From: Streptosporangium amethystogenes
Lineage (GTDB): Bacteria; Actinomycetota; Actinomycetes; Streptosporangiales; Streptosporangiaceae
NCBI RefSeq assembly: GCF_000721075.1
Contig: NZ_JOEQ01000001.1
Span: 1-64,000 of the forward strand
Direction: 5' to 3'
DNA: 64,000 nucleotides
Under the pieces are notes generated by a model that saw nothing but the letters and a program-made list of their open reading frames with translations, had not been told where the DNA came from and made no database searches. The translations under genes and the position numbers were made by a program. Every line of letters begins with the position of its first letter. Position 1 is the first letter of the stretch. Below, one piece after another: positions 24,676-33,394 of this stretch.

Positions 24676-25599
24676 ATGTCCGAACGCACGGCACCGCCCC
24701 CGGTGGATCTGCCCGCGCTCAAGCGGCGCCTCGGCGGCATCGGTGTGTGGCTGGGGTCGATCTCAGCGGCACCCGCGGCCGAGGCGCGACGCGCGGCCAC
24801 CACGATCGAGCGGCTCGGCTACTCCACACTGTGGTTCGGCGAGACCCCGAACAGCAAGGAGGCCCTGGCCAACGCCGCGGTGCTGCTGTGCGCCACCGAG
24901 CGCCTGATCCTGGCCACCGGCATCGCCAACATCTACGGACGAGACGCGACCGCCGCCGCCAACGGGGCCAGAACCCTCATCGACGCGTGGCCGGAGCGCT
25001 TCGTACTGGGCCTGGGGGTGAGCCACGCTCCGCTGGTCACGAGTCGCGGGCACGACTACGGCAGACCGGTGTCCGCCATGCGCGCCTACCTGGACGCCAT
25101 GGACGCCACCGTCTTCGGCTCGCCCCTGGTGGAGGAGGCGCCGAGGTTGCTGGCCGCGCTGCGCCCGAAGATGCTGGAGCTGGCCGCGACCCGGGCCCAG
25201 GGAGCGCATCCCTACTTCGTCACCCCCGAACACACCGCCAGGGCCCGGAGGATCCTCGGCCCCGGCCCCGTCCTCGCTCCCGAGCAGGCAGTGGTGGTCG
25301 ACACCGACTCCGAGCGTGCCCGTGCCACCGCGCGCCGCTACATGGCCCTGTACCTGGCCCTGCCCAACTATCTGAACAACCTGCGTGACCTGGGCTTCTC
25401 CGACGCGGACTTCGAGGAAGGCGGCAGTGACGCGCTCGTCGACGCGATCGTGCCCACGGGGGACGCGGAGACCGTCGCCGAACGGGTCCGCGCCCACTAC
25501 CCGGCCGGCGCCGACCATGTCGCCGTGCAACCCCTTGCCCGGACACTCGATCAGCAACTGGAACAGCTGCGACTGCTGGCTCCCCTCCTCGTCGGCTGA
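24676..25599 (+). CDS. LLM-class F420-dependent oxidoreductase
   Basis: A 307-aa luciferase-like TIM barrel. It starts RRLGGIGVWLGSISAAPAAE and contains LGYSTLWFGETPNSKEALA, RLILATGIANIYGRDATAA and RFVLGLGVSHAPLV, matching the TIGR03620 type of F420-dependent enzymes. It would catalyse hydride transfer between F420 and an unknown small molecule. GGAAAGGAACACGAAG precedes the ATG. A small glutaredoxin-like gene follows by 61 bases. Confidence 0.87.
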   Translation: MSERTAPPPVDLPALKRRLGGIGVWLGSISAAPAAEARRAATTIERLGYSTLWFGETPNSKEALANAAVLLCATERLILATGIANIYGRDATAAANGARTLIDAWPERFVLGLGVSHAPLVTSRGHDYGRPVSAMRAYLDAMDATVFGSPLVEEAPRLLAALRPKMLELAATRAQGAHPYFVTPEHTARARRILGPGPVLAPEQAVVVDTDSERARATARRYMALYLALPNYLNNLRDLGFSDADFEEGGSDALVDAIVPTGDAETVAERVRAHYPAGADHVAVQPLARTLDQQLEQLRLLAPLLVG

Positions 25600-25660
25600 C
25601 CACTGCCCGTCCACAGGAAGGGAGAGTGCCCGGATTGGGCGGACTTGAGATACTTCTCCC

Positions 25661-26014
25661 ATGTCCCCGACAACCTTCGTCCTCATCATCGCGTTCGTGG
25701 TGCTGGTCCTCACGAACCTGCCTCGCCGAGGCCGGGCCACGTCGCACCAGGACGCCGACCACCAGGGCGTGGTCGTCTACTGGCGGCCCGGCTGCACGTA
25801 CTGCATGAGGCTGCGCACCCGCCTGCGTTTCACCCGGCTGCGCTACAGCGAGGTCAACATCTGGGGAGATCCCGAGGCGGCGGCGTTCGTCCGCTCGGTC
25901 GCGGACGGGAACGAGACGGTACCGACCGTGACCGTGGCCGGAAAGGCGATGGTGAACCCGTCGAAGAGCCAGGTGCTCGAAGCGGTCAGGACGCAGGTGG
26001 ACCCTCAGGCCTGA
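25661..26014 (+). CDS. membrane-anchored mycoredoxin/glutaredoxin-like protein
   Basis: A 117-aa protein. An N-terminal membrane segment (TTFVLIIAFVVLVLTNLP) is followed by a thioredoxin fold with the active site WRPGCTYCMRLR (Cys45, Cys48) and a cis-Pro region ETVPTVTVAGKAMVNPS. This fits mycoredoxin-type reductases that use mycothiol to reduce mixed disulphides. The short distance from the sequence GAGATACT to the ATG could mean a leaderless transcript. The 3' end overlaps the convergent DUF4184 gene by ten bases. Confidence 0.86.
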   Translation: MSPTTFVLIIAFVVLVLTNLPRRGRATSHQDADHQGVVVYWRPGCTYCMRLRTRLRFTRLRYSEVNIWGDPEAAAFVRSVADGNETVPTVTVAGKAMVNPSKSQVLEAVRTQVDPQA

Positions 26015-26754
26015 CCCCGCTGTTCGGAGCGCAGTAGCGACCACACGTGCCACGCGACCGTGTAACCGACCAGCACCGCGCCGAATCCCCCGATCCCGCC
26101 CAGAATCACACAACGCACCAGGTCGTACAGACTCACCGCGGCACGGTCACTGCTCCCCAGCACGGCCGCGCCGAGGACGGCGACACCCGCCCCGGCGGCC
26201 AGCACCCACCCGCGTACCCACCCCGTCACGCCGGGCCACCGTCCCGGCCGTACGGCGGCGCGCCGGTACCACAGCGCGAACCAACCGGCCAGGACCACCA
26301 GCCCGCCCAGCGAGCTGACGTACATCACCACGTTGAACACCCGGTGCGCCCCGACGACCGAGACGCGCATCGCCGGCCAGTGCACCACGGCGAAGCCGCC
26401 CACCTGGGTGAACCCGTCCCACACCAGGTGTGTGGCGACACCGGCCAGTAGCGCGGCCGACACCGCGACCCCGTTCCCCAGGGGCGCCCGGTCGGGCAGC
26501 CGGTCACGTACTCCTTCCGGGGCCAGCGCCGTCAACGGCGCGCGGAGCAGCCACTGGAACACGACGAGCACCGCGACTCCGACCGGCAGGGTCACCAGCA
26601 AAGCGCCCGGCCAGCCGTGGGTGGTGTTCGAGGAGAAGGGCAACGGCAGGTAGTACGGCAGATCGGGCACCATCGCACCGACCGCCAGCGCCGAGGGGGG
26701 CAGCCATCGCCGCAGCGGCAGGATCGCGACGGCATGGCTCAACGTGAAAGGCAT
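26005..26754 (-). CDS. DUF4184 family membrane protein
   Basis: A 249-aa integral membrane protein beginning MPFTLSHAVAILPLRRWLP, the hallmark of DUF4184. It has about six hydrophobic helices and the conserved GVATHLVWDGFTQVGGF segment. The ATG at 26754 is chosen to match the family N-terminus, although the frame is open further. DUF4184 resembles metal-dependent hydrolase-like membrane proteins, but no function is established. Confidence 0.85.
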   Translation of the reverse strand: MPFTLSHAVAILPLRRWLPPSALAVGAMVPDLPYYLPLPFSSNTTHGWPGALLVTLPVGVAVLVVFQWLLRAPLTALAPEGVRDRLPDRAPLGNGVAVSAALLAGVATHLVWDGFTQVGGFAVVHWPAMRVSVVGAHRVFNVVMYVSSLGGLVVLAGWFALWYRRAAVRPGRWPGVTGWVRGWVLAAGAGVAVLGAAVLGSSDRAAVSLYDLVRCVILGGIGGFGAVLVGYTVAWHVWSLLRSEQRGQA

Positions 26755-26846
26755 GCCCCATTGTCGACGTCGGCGGCCGTGAGCTCGCACACCCGAAATT
26801 TCCTGAGTCTGCGCGAAATGATGGGACCGCCCATGCCATGTAGGGA

Positions 26847-27443
26847 GTGTCAACTTTTCGTACCCGCAAAGGAGACCTGCCTTGGGAAGCGCCCGTGGAT
26901 GACGACTGGCCGGCCAGATTCGAGGCCGTCTATCGGGAGACATATGACCAGATCACGGCCTACGCCGTGCGCCGCTGTGACGCGCCGCAGGACGCGGCGG
27001 ACGTCGTGGCGGAGACCTTCACCATCGCCTGGCGCCGGGTACGCGAGCTACCACCGGGACGAGAGGCCAGGCTCTGGCTGTACGGCGTGGCCCGCAAGGT
27101 GCTGGCCGACCACCGCAGGAGCGCGACCCGGCGCCGGGAACGCAGCATCGAGCTCGACGCCGAGATGGCCGACCTCTACGGGAGTTCACCCGAGAGCGGC
27201 GTCGAACTGAGCGTGATCGCCCAGGTGTTCGGGAGCCTGTCCGACGACGACCGTGAGCTCCTCTCACTGGTCGTCTGGGAAGGGCTGGGGCGCGAGGAGA
27301 TCGCCACGATGCTGGGTCTGTCACGCAACGCCGTACGTATCAGGCTGCACCGTGCCCGCAGGCGTTTCTCCCGCGCGCTCGACGAAGCCGGTGTCCGGTC
27401 CACCGTGGAAAGCCGGATGGTTCCGGCGGGGAGGTCGCTGTGA
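26847..27443 (+). CDS. ECF-type RNA polymerase sigma factor
   Basis: A 198-aa sigma-70 family protein with region 2 (about 22-90: FEAVYRETYDQITAYAVRR, DVVAETFTIAWRRV) and region 4 (about 128-180: LSDDDRELLSLVVWEGL, REEIATMLGLSRNAVRIRL), without region 3. It should direct polymerase to a small regulon. The start is uncertain: a GTG at 26847 gives the frame used; a downstream GTG at 26896 lies behind a stretch containing AAAGGAG. It overlaps the next gene by four bases (GTGA), the usual layout for an ECF sigma with its membrane regulator. Confidence 0.88.
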   Translation: MSTFRTRKGDLPWEAPVDDDWPARFEAVYRETYDQITAYAVRRCDAPQDAADVVAETFTIAWRRVRELPPGREARLWLYGVARKVLADHRRSATRRRERSIELDAEMADLYGSSPESGVELSVIAQVFGSLSDDDRELLSLVVWEGLGREEIATMLGLSRNAVRIRLHRARRRFSRALDEAGVRSTVESRMVPAGRSL

Positions 27444-28399
27444 AGAACTTCGATGAGATCAGTGAGCTGCTGACGCCGCTGGCCCGGGTCGAGCCCGGGC
27501 GGCCGGACAGCCACGCGTCCGGTGCGGGGGCACAGGCGCTGCTGACCTCGATCACGGCCCAGGAGCCGGGACGTGCCCGTCGACCCGGTCTCCTCCGGCG
27601 CGGCCCCCGCCGTCTCGCGCCGATCCTGGCCGCCGCGGTCGTGCTCGCGGCGGGCATCGTCGTGGGTCCGAGCCTGCTGGAGGACGGGGGTGGCGCGGCC
27701 ACCTCCTACGCCAACTCCGCGGTGGAGATCCACCGGGAGGGTGACCAGTATGTCGCCCGCATCAAGGACCCGTTCGCCGACTACGACAGGTACGTCGAGG
27801 CGTTCCACGCGGTCGGTCTGAACGTCGATCTGCGCCCGGTGCCCGTCTCACCGGGCGCGGTGGGAAAGACCCTGGGGATGGTCGTCACGGGCAAGGACTC
27901 TCTCGACCCCGACCTGGCCCTCTCCGGCCCCCGATTCGGGGGTGTCACCCTCTCGGTGGAGACGGTACCCAGGGGATGCCAACCAGGACAGAGCGACCGC
28001 TGCGTCATGGTGATCCGGATCCCCGCCGGTTTCACCGGCGGGGTGAACGTCAGACTGGGACGCCAGGCGAAGCCAGGAGAGGAGTACGCGAACTTCGACG
28101 CGGCCCTGGCCCCGGGTGAGATGTTCGCCGGAGTCCGGCTGAGAGACGGCCGCTCCGTGGACGACATGCTGGCCGAGGCGCGCGAACGCGGCCTGACCGC
28201 AGTGTTCAGCCTCATCCGGACGGACGAGGAGACGGGCGGCCTGTCCTTCGAGCCGCTACCCGCGGACCGGGTCGGACGCGGCTGGATCGTCTGGCACGCG
28301 TGGCAGGTGAAAGCCGGCGTGATCCGGTTGCTCGTCACCCCCGAACGCCTGCCCGAGAACCCGTTCCACAACGGAAGCGCACCACCGCCCGCCTCCTGA
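27440..28399 (+). CDS. single-pass membrane protein coupled to the ECF sigma (putative anti-sigma)
   Basis: The protein has 319 residues with a GTG start overlapping the sigma stop. The N-terminal cytoplasmic part (about 1-58) is short and helical, beginning MKNFDEISELLTPLARV. A transmembrane helix covers about 59-80 (LAPILAAAVVLAAGIVVGPSLL), and an extracytoplasmic domain of about 235 residues follows, with a Cys pair in RGCQPGQSDRCVMV. The topology and gene order fit an anti-sigma factor, but no zinc-binding HxxxCxxC motif is present, so the call rests on context. Confidence 0.68.
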   Translation: MKNFDEISELLTPLARVEPGRPDSHASGAGAQALLTSITAQEPGRARRPGLLRRGPRRLAPILAAAVVLAAGIVVGPSLLEDGGGAATSYANSAVEIHREGDQYVARIKDPFADYDRYVEAFHAVGLNVDLRPVPVSPGAVGKTLGMVVTGKDSLDPDLALSGPRFGGVTLSVETVPRGCQPGQSDRCVMVIRIPAGFTGGVNVRLGRQAKPGEEYANFDAALAPGEMFAGVRLRDGRSVDDMLAEARERGLTAVFSLIRTDEETGGLSFEPLPADRVGRGWIVWHAWQVKAGVIRLLVTPERLPENPFHNGSAPPPAS

Positions 28400-28446
28400 G
28401 AGGTCATCGGTGTCATCTCGCCGTCCGGCCATGACACGGTGTAGCG

Positions 28447-28536
28447 GTGTCCGATCTCACCAAACTCGGCCGCGAGGTCGGCGGCTTCGACGACACGATC
28501 CGAAACGAACACCGCTACGAGATCGTGGTACGCGGC
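28447..28536 (+). pseudogene. decayed NADAR gene fragment
   Basis: From a GTG at 28447 the frame reads VSDLTK and then jumps straight to LGREVGGFDDTIRNEHRYEI followed by VVRG. It matches the first six and an internal block (about residues 92-115) of the intact NADAR gene at 29551. The 45 bases before it also match the intact gene's upstream DNA (ATGACACGGTGTA and flanks). This is a duplicated copy that has lost about 85 internal codons and everything after VVRG. It lies directly after the putative anti-sigma gene. The rest of 28400-28823 has no other gene. Confidence 0.75.
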
Positions 28537-28660
28537 TTGTCGACGTCAGGTGGCGACCCCGGACAGGTAAAGTCGAGCTCCTTCTGACCTCGGCCGTCGT
28601 GGTCGGCGTGGTCAGCGGCCCGGACAAGGTCGAGCGTGTCCGTACGCTCGACGCCGACGT

Positions 28661-28711
28661 CGCGGACGCGTGCGGGCCGGTCAGTCTCTTGGCGGCCCGC
28701 ACGCGTCCGCG
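28661..28711. repeat. perfect 18-bp inverted repeat (long hairpin)
   Basis: CGCGGACGCGTGCGGGCC (28661-28678) is repeated in perfect inverse complement at 28694-28711 around a 15-base loop. It lies between the NADAR remnant and the MmcQ gene with no T-tract. It could be a terminator for the convergent MmcQ gene, a protein site, or a folded RNA. Confidence 0.6.
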
Positions 28712-28823
28712 CGGCTCTGAGCGAGCCCCACCATCCGCAGGGCTGCCCGGTCGCCGCAGTCGCGCCGGCAGAAAGACAGTGGACCGGCTCCCGGTACACG
28801 ACAGGTGATCACGCAGGCCGTGC

Positions 28824-29198
28824 TCACTCCAGGCGGGTGAGCAGGTGCTTGGGTGCGACGGTCCGATAGGCATCGGTGACGATCTCGGTGAGTTCGGCCC
28901 AGTCCTGGGGAACGTCGAGGTAGACGCCCAGCCAGCCGCGGTGACCGACGTACGGCGGCCGGAAGAAGCGCTGGGGCGCCTCGGCCGACAGGGCCTCCTG
29001 GACGCCGGGCGGGGCGGCGCACCAGAAGGCGAGCCGGTCGTCATGGTGATGGTCGGCGTACATCACGAACATCTTCTTGCCTCGGACGAACCAGGCCGGC
29101 TCACCGTGACTGGGTCGTTCGGTGCTCTCGGGGAGCCCGAGACAGAGCCGGCGCAGCGACTCCAGCGGATCATCGGTCACGACCAGACGATACTTCAC
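28824..29198 (-). CDS. MmcQ/YjbR family protein
   Basis: A 124-aa protein of the MmcQ/YjbR (DUF419) fold. It has LRRLCLGLPESTERPSHGEPAW, FVRGKKMFVMY, and later RFFRPPYVGHRGWLGVYLD. These small DNA-binding-like proteins are widespread and of unsettled function. The start is GTG at 29198 (an in-frame GTG at 29180 is possible). It lies between the decayed and intact NADAR copies. Confidence 0.85.
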   Translation of the reverse strand: MKYRLVVTDDPLESLRRLCLGLPESTERPSHGEPAWFVRGKKMFVMYADHHHDDRLAFWCAAPPGVQEALSAEAPQRFFRPPYVGHRGWLGVYLDVPQDWAELTEIVTDAYRTVAPKHLLTRLE

Positions 29199-29550
29199 CC
29201 AAATGTCCCCGTTACCTCTCAGCCGGGCAGGCGGTCAGCGGGGTCGCCCGGATGGGCGGGTCGGCCGATGTGACACCGGCGAACACCTCCCACAGGAGTG
29301 TCCGGGGTGATTCGGCGACGAGGTACCGCACGCGACCAGATCAGCCGCCGTACGCTACGAGATCATGGCTGTTCCATTGGGGGAAAGAGTGTCCGCCGGT
29401 CATGACGCCACTCGAAACGACGGGCTTCGAAACCTCACCACGTGGCGTCGTTGACGACAGGCGACCCGACCGACCACCACGCGAAGATCATCAGTGCCAT
29501 CTCGCTTTATCCGCTGGCCGTACAGTGACCAACCATGACACGGTGTACCG
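29199..29550. other. intergenic region, no supported gene
   Basis: This 352-bp stretch lies between the divergent MmcQ and NADAR genes. Its last 65 bases are the segment duplicated at 28400-28446, so the copied unit included the NADAR promoter region. A 64-codon minus-strand frame at 29400-29594 overlaps the NADAR start and looks non-coding. Confidence 0.5.
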
Positions 29551-30111
29551 GTGTCCGACCTCACCAGGCTCCCCCGCTCGGTCGCCGAGGCCATCGCCGC
29601 CGAGCGGTCGCGTTATCTGTTCTTCTGGGGCCACCGGCCGTCACGTGACGGCGGGGTCGGCGCCGGATGCCTCAGCCAGTGGTGGGAGGTCACCTTCACC
29701 GCGGAGGGGCACCTCTTCCGGTCCGCCGAGCACTACATGATGGCGCACAAGGCGTGGCTGTTCGGCGACGACGAGACCGCGGCGCGGATCCTCGCCGCCG
29801 AACACCCCGGCGAGGCGAAGAGACTCGGCCGCGAGGTCCGCGGCTTCGACGAGACCGTGTGGAACGAGCACCGCTACGAGATCGTGGTGCGCGGCAACAT
29901 CGCCAAATTCGGCGCGCACCCCGAGCTGAAGGAGTTCCTGCTCGGCACCCGGGCCCGCGTGCTGGTCGAGGCCAGCCCCGTCGACCGGATCTGGGGCATC
30001 GGCCTGACCGCCGATGACGAACGCGCCGCCTCCGCCGCCACCTGGCGAGGCCTGAACCTGCTCGGCTTCGCCCTGATGGACACCCGCGACGCACTGGAGG
30101 GCACTCCCTGA
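29551..30111 (+). CDS. NADAR family protein (YbiA-like, ADP-ribose processing)
   Basis: A 186-aa NADAR-domain protein. It has YLFFWGHRPSRDG, the conserved SQWWEVTFTAEGHLFRSAEHY block, then MMAHKAWLFGDDE, the central EVRGFDETVWNEHRYEIVV and the C-terminal DRIWGIGLTADDERA. All regions usually conserved in the family are present. NADAR proteins act on ADP-ribose derivatives; some have been shown to remove ADP-ribose from guanine in DNA as antitoxins, others are linked to riboflavin metabolism. No DarT-like toxin is seen nearby. The start is a GTG at 29551. Its place at the edge of a defence-like island and the decayed duplicate suggest an accessory role. Confidence 0.85.
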   Translation: MSDLTRLPRSVAEAIAAERSRYLFFWGHRPSRDGGVGAGCLSQWWEVTFTAEGHLFRSAEHYMMAHKAWLFGDDETAARILAAEHPGEAKRLGREVRGFDETVWNEHRYEIVVRGNIAKFGAHPELKEFLLGTRARVLVEASPVDRIWGIGLTADDERAASAATWRGLNLLGFALMDTRDALEGTP

Positions 30112-30167
30112 AACACGGCTTGACACTCGCGGCGCTGTCACTGGTGGTTCGGTAGAACCAGAGCGCC

Positions 30168-31138
30168 TCACCCGGCAGTCCGGCCGCTGATCCGGATTGA
30201 TGCCTTGCCCTTTGTTGTCTTGCCAAGACGATCACAGGTATGGCACTCATATTTGAGATCCGGCTGGCCTCGTCTGCCTGCTTCGTAACGGATCAACATG
30301 CGCTGGCAGCGGCCGCAGTCGTCGCCGAGCTGCCCGCTACCGGGCGCCGCGCCCGGACTGCGTCGTTGAGCACGGCGGACCGCGTCGGCGAAGGCCGAGT
30401 GCTCCGTCCGCAGCACTACGCCAGGGTCCGTTCCGAGCAGTGAGCCAGTCGAGGACCAGACGATGTCGCCGATCACCGCGCCCGATTCCAAAATCGGCAC
30501 GAGCGGTCGGACATTGATTCCCTCTCGCCTTGCCCGCAATGCCTCGGCGGACAAGTAGCCGTCTGGATCCGGCTCGACCCAGATCGTCACGGCTTCGGTG
30601 CCCGGATGCTCATTGCGAATCGACCGCAGCGCGGGAAGAAGCACCGGAAGTTCGCGCAATAGTGCCCGAGGAAGCCACATCTCGACGGTTCCGGCCCGAG
30701 CGAGATCATCCTTGAGTCGATCCACGATCGCACTTTCAACATGCTCTGTAGCGCCGGTGGAACCTACGAGGAGCTTCTCCCACGGCAGACGTTGCGCCCG
30801 GTCAAGCAAGTGAGCGAAGAACGTCCACACCGGGTCGCGTGTGGCGCCGGGCGGGTGGAGGTTGTTAAGGGCACCGATGATCGCCAGGTTGTCACGAGCA
30901 CGGCTCGCCGCGACGTTGAGAAGGCGTGCGCCCTCGCTTCCGGCACCTCCATTGGTGAACCATGGATGTAACGGGGAAACACCGTGGCCGGTGTCGACGG
31001 TGTCATAGATGACGATGTCACGCTCCCCCCCTGGAATCGGTGGACCGTGGAAGCGGCCCATTCTTCAAGTCGTGTCTCGGCCAAATCTTCTTCCGGTAAG
31101 TGCCATTCACGGTTTTCCGGTGACCAATACCAGATCGG
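30168..31138 (-). pseudogene. truncated, frameshifted SF1 helicase (3' end only)
   Basis: Only the 3' third of an SF1 (Upf1/COG1112-like) helicase remains. Reading on the minus strand from 31138: WAASTVHRFQGG (motif V), then a frame break at a seven-G run (31024-31030), then ERDIVIYDTVDTGHG, ARLLNVAASRARDNLAIIG (motif VI), a PLD-like region without an HxK motif, and a C-terminal zinc-ribbon-like block (CGRCQRM then CHTCDRL). One extra G would join the two frames exactly. A stop codon (31139-31141) and loss of homology cut off the 5' part, so motifs I-IV are missing. It is related to the intact helicase at 36632-39691. Confidence 0.75.
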
Positions 31139-31340
31139 CTACCAACAACGTATCCCGCAGGGTGGCCGGTGTTCTCGATCAGGAAGAACTCCCATAGAGG
31201 CCCCGAAGCCATCTGGACAAGATCTGCTGTTTCCTATTGCCTTCGGAGTTGGAAACAGGAAACACCAGAACAGGTCTTGTCTGTCCGACACCGGCTAACA
31301 CAGTCTTGCAAGCGGTGATTCACGGCTGCTCGGACAGGCG

Positions 31341-32648
31341 GTGACGGAGGTTCATGTGGTCCAGCAGCCAGTCACCTTCGGCAGGGAACTTCGGAGGCGG
31401 CGTCTCGCCGCCGGCCTCACCCTTACCGATTTATCCAAGCTGGTGCATTACAGCAAAGGCCAGCTCAGCAAGGTCGAGCGCGGTATCAAAGCGCCGAGCC
31501 GCGAGTTGGGCCGCCTCTGCGACGTCGCACTCGACGCCAGAGGCGAGCTCGCCGCTCTGGTCCGCGAACGGCCTCCCAAAGAAGAACTCGTACAGGAGAA
31601 GAGCGGTGACGAGGATGAGGTGTGGCTGATGCAGTTGTCCTCAGACGGGCAGAACCGGTTCCACCCCATGAGCCGAAGACAGGCGCTGGCAGCGGGGGCG
31701 GCTTCGATCGCGGGAATGAGCATCGGCGGCCCGGCAGCCTTGCCCGGAGCCGAGGACACGACGCTCCTGGGAGCGTCCCGATCTCTGTTCGACCAGTATC
31801 GACAACTCGGTCAGACGGTCAGTCCCGGGCTCCTGCTCCCCGCGCTCATCGCGCAGACCCATACGCTCCGAGAGCTGTCCGCCCATGCCGGTTCCCGGAC
31901 CCGCCAGGGGTTGCTGAGGCTCGGTTCCCGGTACGCCGAGTATGTCGGTTGGCTGGTGCAGGAGACAGGAAACGAGCAGGCGGCGCTGTGGTGGACGCAA
32001 CGCGCCGTTGATCTGGCGGCTGCCGGTGATGATCATGACCTTGCCGCCTATGGACTGGTCCGCCAGGCACTGGTCACCCTCTACCGTGAGGATGCCTCCC
32101 AGACCGTTGAGCTGGCCCAGCAAGCACAGAACGGCAAGGTCCCGCCGCGGATCCGCGGCCTGGCAGCGCAACGGGAGGCGCAGGGCCACGCGCTCGCGGG
32201 TGACTATGACGCTTGCATGCACAGCCTGGACCGGGCGCGTGCACTGCTCGTCGGCCACGCATCCGACTCTGACGCGCCCATCATCGGCACCACCAACCTG
32301 TCCGATCCGGTCGCGATGATCACCGGCTGGTGCCTTTACGACCTGGGACGGCCGGCCGAAGCCGCCGAAATCATGGAGACACAATTGGCGCAGGTGCCGC
32401 CCCGGGCACTACGCACGCAGGTCCGTTACGGAGTGCGCTGCGCACTCGCCCACGCCGCTGCCGGAGAGATCGACCACGCGTGCGACGTGATCAGCCGACT
32501 GCTCGACAGCGCTGTCACGGTGAGTTCGGCCACCATCGCCGCGGACCTGCGCAACCTCGCCCGCGCCCTGGCCCGTCACCGACAGAACCGGTCAGTGCGC
32601 GATCTCAATCCTGAACTCAGCGCGACCCTGCAGATCATCGTCCCGTAG
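31341..32648 (+). CDS. XRE-family regulator with TPR-like C-terminus
   Basis: The protein has 435 residues. The helix-turn-helix (about 12-65) reads FGRELRRRRLAAGLTLTDLS then YSKGQLSKVERG. A Ser/Arg-rich link containing a twin-arginine-like MSRRQALAAGAASIAGMS follows, then an alpha-helical repeat domain (about 160-420). Actinomycetes use such XRE-TPR proteins as local regulators or sensors. It is the first gene of the cluster with the TIR, NTPase and SPFH-like genes (14-base gap to the TIR start) and is the likely controller of their expression. The start codon is GTG. Confidence 0.82.
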   Translation: MTEVHVVQQPVTFGRELRRRRLAAGLTLTDLSKLVHYSKGQLSKVERGIKAPSRELGRLCDVALDARGELAALVRERPPKEELVQEKSGDEDEVWLMQLSSDGQNRFHPMSRRQALAAGAASIAGMSIGGPAALPGAEDTTLLGASRSLFDQYRQLGQTVSPGLLLPALIAQTHTLRELSAHAGSRTRQGLLRLGSRYAEYVGWLVQETGNEQAALWWTQRAVDLAAAGDDHDLAAYGLVRQALVTLYREDASQTVELAQQAQNGKVPPRIRGLAAQREAQGHALAGDYDACMHSLDRARALLVGHASDSDAPIIGTTNLSDPVAMITGWCLYDLGRPAEAAEIMETQLAQVPPRALRTQVRYGVRCALAHAAAGEIDHACDVISRLLDSAVTVSSATIAADLRNLARALARHRQNRSVRDLNPELSATLQIIVP

Positions 32649-32662
32649 AGAGGGAACCCGCC

Positions 32663-33394
32663 ATGCCCGACGTGTTCATCAACTATCGCACTGGAGACGG
32701 AGAGAAGACCGCTCTTCTCCTCGAAAAGGAACTATCCGCAATTCTCGGGGGAGAGGAACGGATTTTCCGTGCCACCAGGTCCATCAAACCTGGCCAGCGC
32801 TTTCCCGAGGAACTACTCGGCAACGTGCGGCGCAGTACCGTCCTCCTCGCCGTGATTGGCCCCAACTGGATCCAGTCCCCCAGACTTCATGACGAGGACG
32901 ACTGGGTCCGCCGGGAGCTCCTTGAGGCATTCGCCCTCGGCATACCGGTCGTGCCGGTTCTCGAAGGGCACCGGACAAAACGGCTGGACCGGGCGGAGTT
33001 GCCGGTGGAGCTGGCCTGGCTCGCCGATACCCAGTCGGTGCACGTGGATCTGGAGGATCTCCAGGCGGACCTCACGCGTCTCGTCGCCAGGCTCGCCGAC
33101 TGGGTACCGTCATTCAGGGCGGTGAACCATCTCAGGCCGCCGGCTCCCGGCTCCGCCACCAACTCGGCGGGCGATGTGCACGGCACGGCCATCCAGGGCC
33201 GCGACATCACCACCGGCGACGTCGGCACCGTCATCAAAGGTGACAACGGGACCATTCACGCCGGTAAGGGCAATATCTATCGCGACTCCCAGCACTTCTC
33301 CGGCGATGGGGCGGCATACGTCGCCGGAGACAACCACGGAGGAATCGGTCACCAGTTCGGCGACTCCCACAAGAATGAGGAGAACGGCCGTTGA
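32663..33394 (+). CDS. TIR-domain effector with C-terminal Gly/His repeat tail
   Basis: A 243-aa protein. The TIR domain (about 1-150) starts DVFINYRTGDGEKTALLLEK and includes STVLLAVIGPNW and DDWVRRELLEAFALGIPVVPV. Glu85 in WVRREL sits at the position of the NADase glutamate, so NAD+ cleavage is plausible. Residues about 170-235 form a Gly/Asp/His-rich tail (DVHGTAIQGRDITTGDVGTV, then IKGDNGTIHAGKGNIY) that reads like short amyloid-type beta repeats. The core IHAGKGNIY resembles the RHIM core [V/I]-Q-x-G-x-x-N-x-[hydrophobic]. A matching motif begins the next gene's protein, whose TTG start overlaps this stop. GAGGGAACC precedes the ATG. It is probably a cell-suicide effector of an anti-phage system; the coupling mode is inferred. 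Confidence 0.86.
   Translation: MPDVFINYRTGDGEKTALLLEKELSAILGGEERIFRATRSIKPGQRFPEELLGNVRRSTVLLAVIGPNWIQSPRLHDEDDWVRRELLEAFALGIPVVPVLEGHRTKRLDRAELPVELAWLADTQSVHVDLEDLQADLTRLVARLADWVPSFRAVNHLRPPAPGSATNSAGDVHGTAIQGRDITTGDVGTVIKGDNGTIHAGKGNIYRDSQHFSGDGAAYVAGDNHGGIGHQFGDSHKNEENGR

Noticed and set aside
29400..29594. Minus-strand 64-codon frame overlapping the NADAR start
   Set aside because: Basic, low-information sequence and overlap with a solid gene.
31018..31212. 64-codon minus-strand frame (MASGPLW...) upstream of the helicase remnant
   Set aside because: It covers the helicase frame in another register; the helicase reading (HRFQGG) is the meaningful one.
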